From: JBDREF01 sp043820045
GTDB taxonomy: Bacteria; Planctomycetota; Phycisphaerae; Sedimentisphaerales; Anaerobacaceae
Direction of reading: 5' to 3'
NCBI GenBank assembly: GCA_043820045.1
Contig: JBDREF010000162.1
Span: 1 to 6,365 of the forward strand
Length of the DNA: 6,365 nucleotides
The notes under the pieces were generated by a model. It ran no database searches. It saw nothing but the letters and a program-made list of their open reading frames with translations, and was not told the origin of the DNA. Below, one piece after another: positions 4,593 to 6,365 of the stretch (position 1 is its first letter; each line of letters begins with the position of its first letter). The translations under genes and the position numbers were made by a program.

Positions 4593-6365
4593 TTACCTTG
4601 GGTCGGGAGCCGGGTGAAGAGCGCGGATTCTCACTTTATCATCGGGGGATGCAACCTGGCTTCTGTCGAGTATGGCTACGACTCTCTTTTGGGGGCCGTC
4701 TGCGCCGATGCGAACGAGAATGTAAGCGGTAAAGACGTCGCTTCGTACGGTTACAAGATTGCTGATACGCGAGAAAATCACGTCCCGTTCTTCGAAGTCG
4801 CTGGCCGCTCCGTCGCTCGGTGTAAGGTCTGGGAATCGGTCCAAATCGACCGAAGCATACGCCGGGTCATACGCATAGTAACCCATCTCGGGAACCTGCA
4901 TCAGGTCGGCGATACTTTCGAAGGCTCCGATGATTGTCTCCCTGTAGGTGACTATTCGCTCGGCGATTGCCGGCTCCATCCACGGCAACTGGGCGATCAC
5001 GAACCACGGGGCGGTATTGACGTTAATTCGGCCCTTTATTCTCGTTTCGTACGCCGGCCGGCCATAAGTTGCGGGGTCCATGACAGTCAGATATTGAAAA
5101 ATTCTCGTAAAGAGAGGATTCTTCAAGTCCATGCGGACAAGCCCTTCGGCAGGTTCTGTCTCGAGCGTAAAGCCGATCATGTCGCAGGGATCAGGACTCG
5201 GTGCGACGGTGAGCGCCTTTGCTATGTCACCGACGGATAGAAAAGAGCCCACGGAATTCGCAAGATTGTAGTTCCTTCGGCTTCCGCTAACCCCGTTGGC
5301 TGTGCCTAACGTGTTGCTTGCAGCCGAGGCACTCTGGTACACGATGTTCCAATTGTTGTCCGCGCGAGCGTAGGATTGCGGGGCATTCTTGACCGCATCC
5401 CAGTCAAACCACGCCTCTTCGGTCTGCTGCTTGTCCATGTAGATATCTGAAGACGATTTGTTCCTCAGAAGGTAAATGTCATAACTGGCTCTTAGCGTAT
5501 ATGCCGGCGGATCGGAATCGGGCACCTTGTCGTATTCGGCCGGCAGCAAAGCCGCGTCTTCTTTGCCGGCGCCCGTTGACATCAGGCCTGTGACGCCAAA
5601 GGTGCTCGATGCGGCCGAACCGCTTGTGATTACGAATCGACTGCCGTCCGCTATCGCGTAGCCGGCCAGATTTATCGTGCGTACTACCGTCCCGGCGGCG
5701 TCGCGCAGCTCCAATCTGAAATCACCCAGCGGAATGTCCGCGTCGAACGGATTATAAAGCTCGATCGCGAAATGGTTATTTGCCGGAACATCTGCGTCTG
5801 TCTCGCTGATTCTAAAGGCCACCTCGCTTATGAACGGCTGAGCCTCAAAGCCGTAATACGTTTTCGAGCCAACCGGCAGGACTGTTACGTCGGCGTCATA
5901 ATCACGGAGATCAACTATGTTAACCGCCAATTGAGCGGCTAATCCATTCGCGTCCGCGTAGTTAGGTTCGGCGGCCAGCAGTCCCGCCTTTATCGCGTTG
6001 TATAGCAGATTCGCGTCGGCCATATTGACATTGACCATCTTGCCGTTATTGAAAGTGGGCCCTGCGGGATTAATAATCCGGTCCATGTTGTGAGTGGTGA
6101 CAATATGCCGATATGCGTAATTCGGGTCGTAAACGCCGTCGTTGCGGGCTCTCCTGTACCACGCATCAAGCTCATTTCCGCCGGATGCGACGGGGGTGGA
6201 CAAAGTGTAACTCCTGAACTGGCTGGTCCATTGCTCCAGTCGCGTGTCAATGGCGCTTTGATTCAACAGGAATCTGTAGCGAAACTCAAGCTCATCGGAA
6301 ATGTCAAAGGGCGTGTAAGGCCCGTTTGGCTCGCCGTAATCCCAGATGACATTCTTCTCGTATTC
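4593..6365 (-). CDS. GspK-like / helix-hairpin-helix protein with lamin-tail-like domain (N-terminus outside window)
   Basis: The frame is open from the right edge (590 residues visible, TAA at 4595-4593). The apparent start at 6266 is only an internal TTG; codons upstream of it remain open, so the N-terminus lies outside. Counting from the edge, about 110-155 has VNVNMADANLLYNAI and NIVDLRDYDAD, like the first SAM-like lobe of GspK. About 175-268 is a beta domain resembling a lamin tail (FAIELYNPFDADIPLGDFRL). About 445-495 has GRINVNTAPWFVIAQLP followed by IAERIVTYRE, a helix-hairpin-helix-like lobe. The C-terminus (about 524-570) reads VRSDVFTAYILVRI and VVAILDRS, typical of this group. 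GspK caps type II secretion pseudopili; the Verru_Chthon cassette A family has similar motifs. No signal peptide can be judged. It ends 9 bases from the stop of the convergent phosphatase gene, with no clear terminator between them. Confidence 0.72.
   Translation of the reverse strand, partial: EYEKNVIWDYGEPNGPYTPFDISDELEFRYRFLLNQSAIDTRLEQWTSQFRSYTLSTPVASGGNELDAWYRRARNDGVYDPNYAYRHIVTTHNMDRIINPAGPTFNNGKMVNVNMADANLLYNAIKAGLLAAEPNYADANGLAAQLAVNIVDLRDYDADVTVLPVGSKTYYGFEAQPFISEVAFRISETDADVPANNHFAIELYNPFDADIPLGDFRLELRDAAGTVVRTINLAGYAIADGSRFVITSGSAASSTFGVTGLMSTGAGKEDAALLPAEYDKVPDSDPPAYTLRASYDIYLLRNKSSSDIYMDKQQTEEAWFDWDAVKNAPQSYARADNNWNIVYQSASAASNTLGTANGVSGSRRNYNLANSVGSFLSVGDIAKALTVAPSPDPCDMIGFTLETEPAEGLVRMDLKNPLFTRIFQYLTVMDPATYGRPAYETRIKGRINVNTAPWFVIAQLPWMEPAIAERIVTYRETIIGAFESIADLMQVPEMGYYAYDPAYASVDLDRFPDLTPSDGAASDFEERDVIFSRISNLVTVRSDVFTAYILVRIGADGPQKRVVAILDRSQVASPDDKVRIRALHPAPDPR

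Noticed and set aside
4566..4610. Bidirectional terminator between the convergent stops
   Set aside because: Only a 4-base-pair GCTG/CAGC pairing with a 12-base loop is possible and there is no T-run, so it is too weak to call.
4584..5240. Plus-strand frame directly after the phosphatase stop
   Set aside because: It is antisense to the C-terminal part of the GspK-like protein, whose motifs are recognisable. The ATG adjacent to the phosphatase stop has no ribosome site of its own and the product looks random.
6264..6266. TTG at 6266 as the start of the GspK-like gene
   Set aside because: The frame stays open to the right edge with ordinary protein-like sequence (PFDISDELEFRYRFLL) just upstream, so this is internal.

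Overview
The window looks like a piece of a chromosome from a Planctomycetota bacterium, most likely a Phycisphaerae / Sedimentisphaerales-type lineage. This is an inference. It rests on the modular secreted protein at the left, whose fibronectin-III-like modules carry the 'VYF..DF...YYWRVDEVN...W.F.T' signature and whose jelly-roll module is interrupted by a DUF1349-like module; I associate both with that group. No RNA gene, mobile element or CRISPR array is visible.

Layout, left to right. (1) 1-2924, minus strand: one continuous reading frame of 974 codons, still open at the left edge. It encodes a secreted protein with a signal peptide, LamG, FnIII, F5/8C-discoidin, a second FnIII, and a jelly-roll module split by a DUF1349-like insertion. 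I translated it codon by codon and found no in-frame stop; the long plus-strand frames over this region are its antisense shadows. (2) About 2937-3231: a non-coding gap of roughly 295 bases. It holds a candidate minus-strand promoter, a possible 32-codon leader ORF with a strong but tightly spaced Shine-Dalgarno, a tandem near-repeat, and a GC hairpin. (3) 3232-3708, minus: a small three-helix DUF2752 membrane protein with the CPTCG motif. (4) 3709-3767: a 59-base divergent spacer. Together with the start of the DUF2752 gene it carries two opposed promoter-like sequences sharing one AT-rich -10 box. (5) 3768-4583, plus: an inositol-monophosphatase-family phosphatase with its metal-binding motifs intact. 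(6) 4593-6365, minus, open at the right edge: a large protein with two helix-hairpin-helix-like 'xINVNTA' regions around a lamin-tail-like beta domain, resembling GspK-type minor-pseudopilin proteins or the Verru_Chthon cassette A family.

The genes do not form one operon. The phosphatase and the DUF2752 gene diverge, the phosphatase and the GspK-like gene converge with only 9 bases between stops, and the LamG gene appears to have its own promoter. A shared theme at the two edges is the cell surface: one secreted glycan- or matrix-binding protein and one secretion/pilus-like protein. A functional link between them is not shown by the sequence. I see no convincing new defence or mobile system. 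The most interesting signals are the shared-(-10) divergent promoter, the possible leader ORF ahead of the LamG gene, and the two domain-within-domain architectures.
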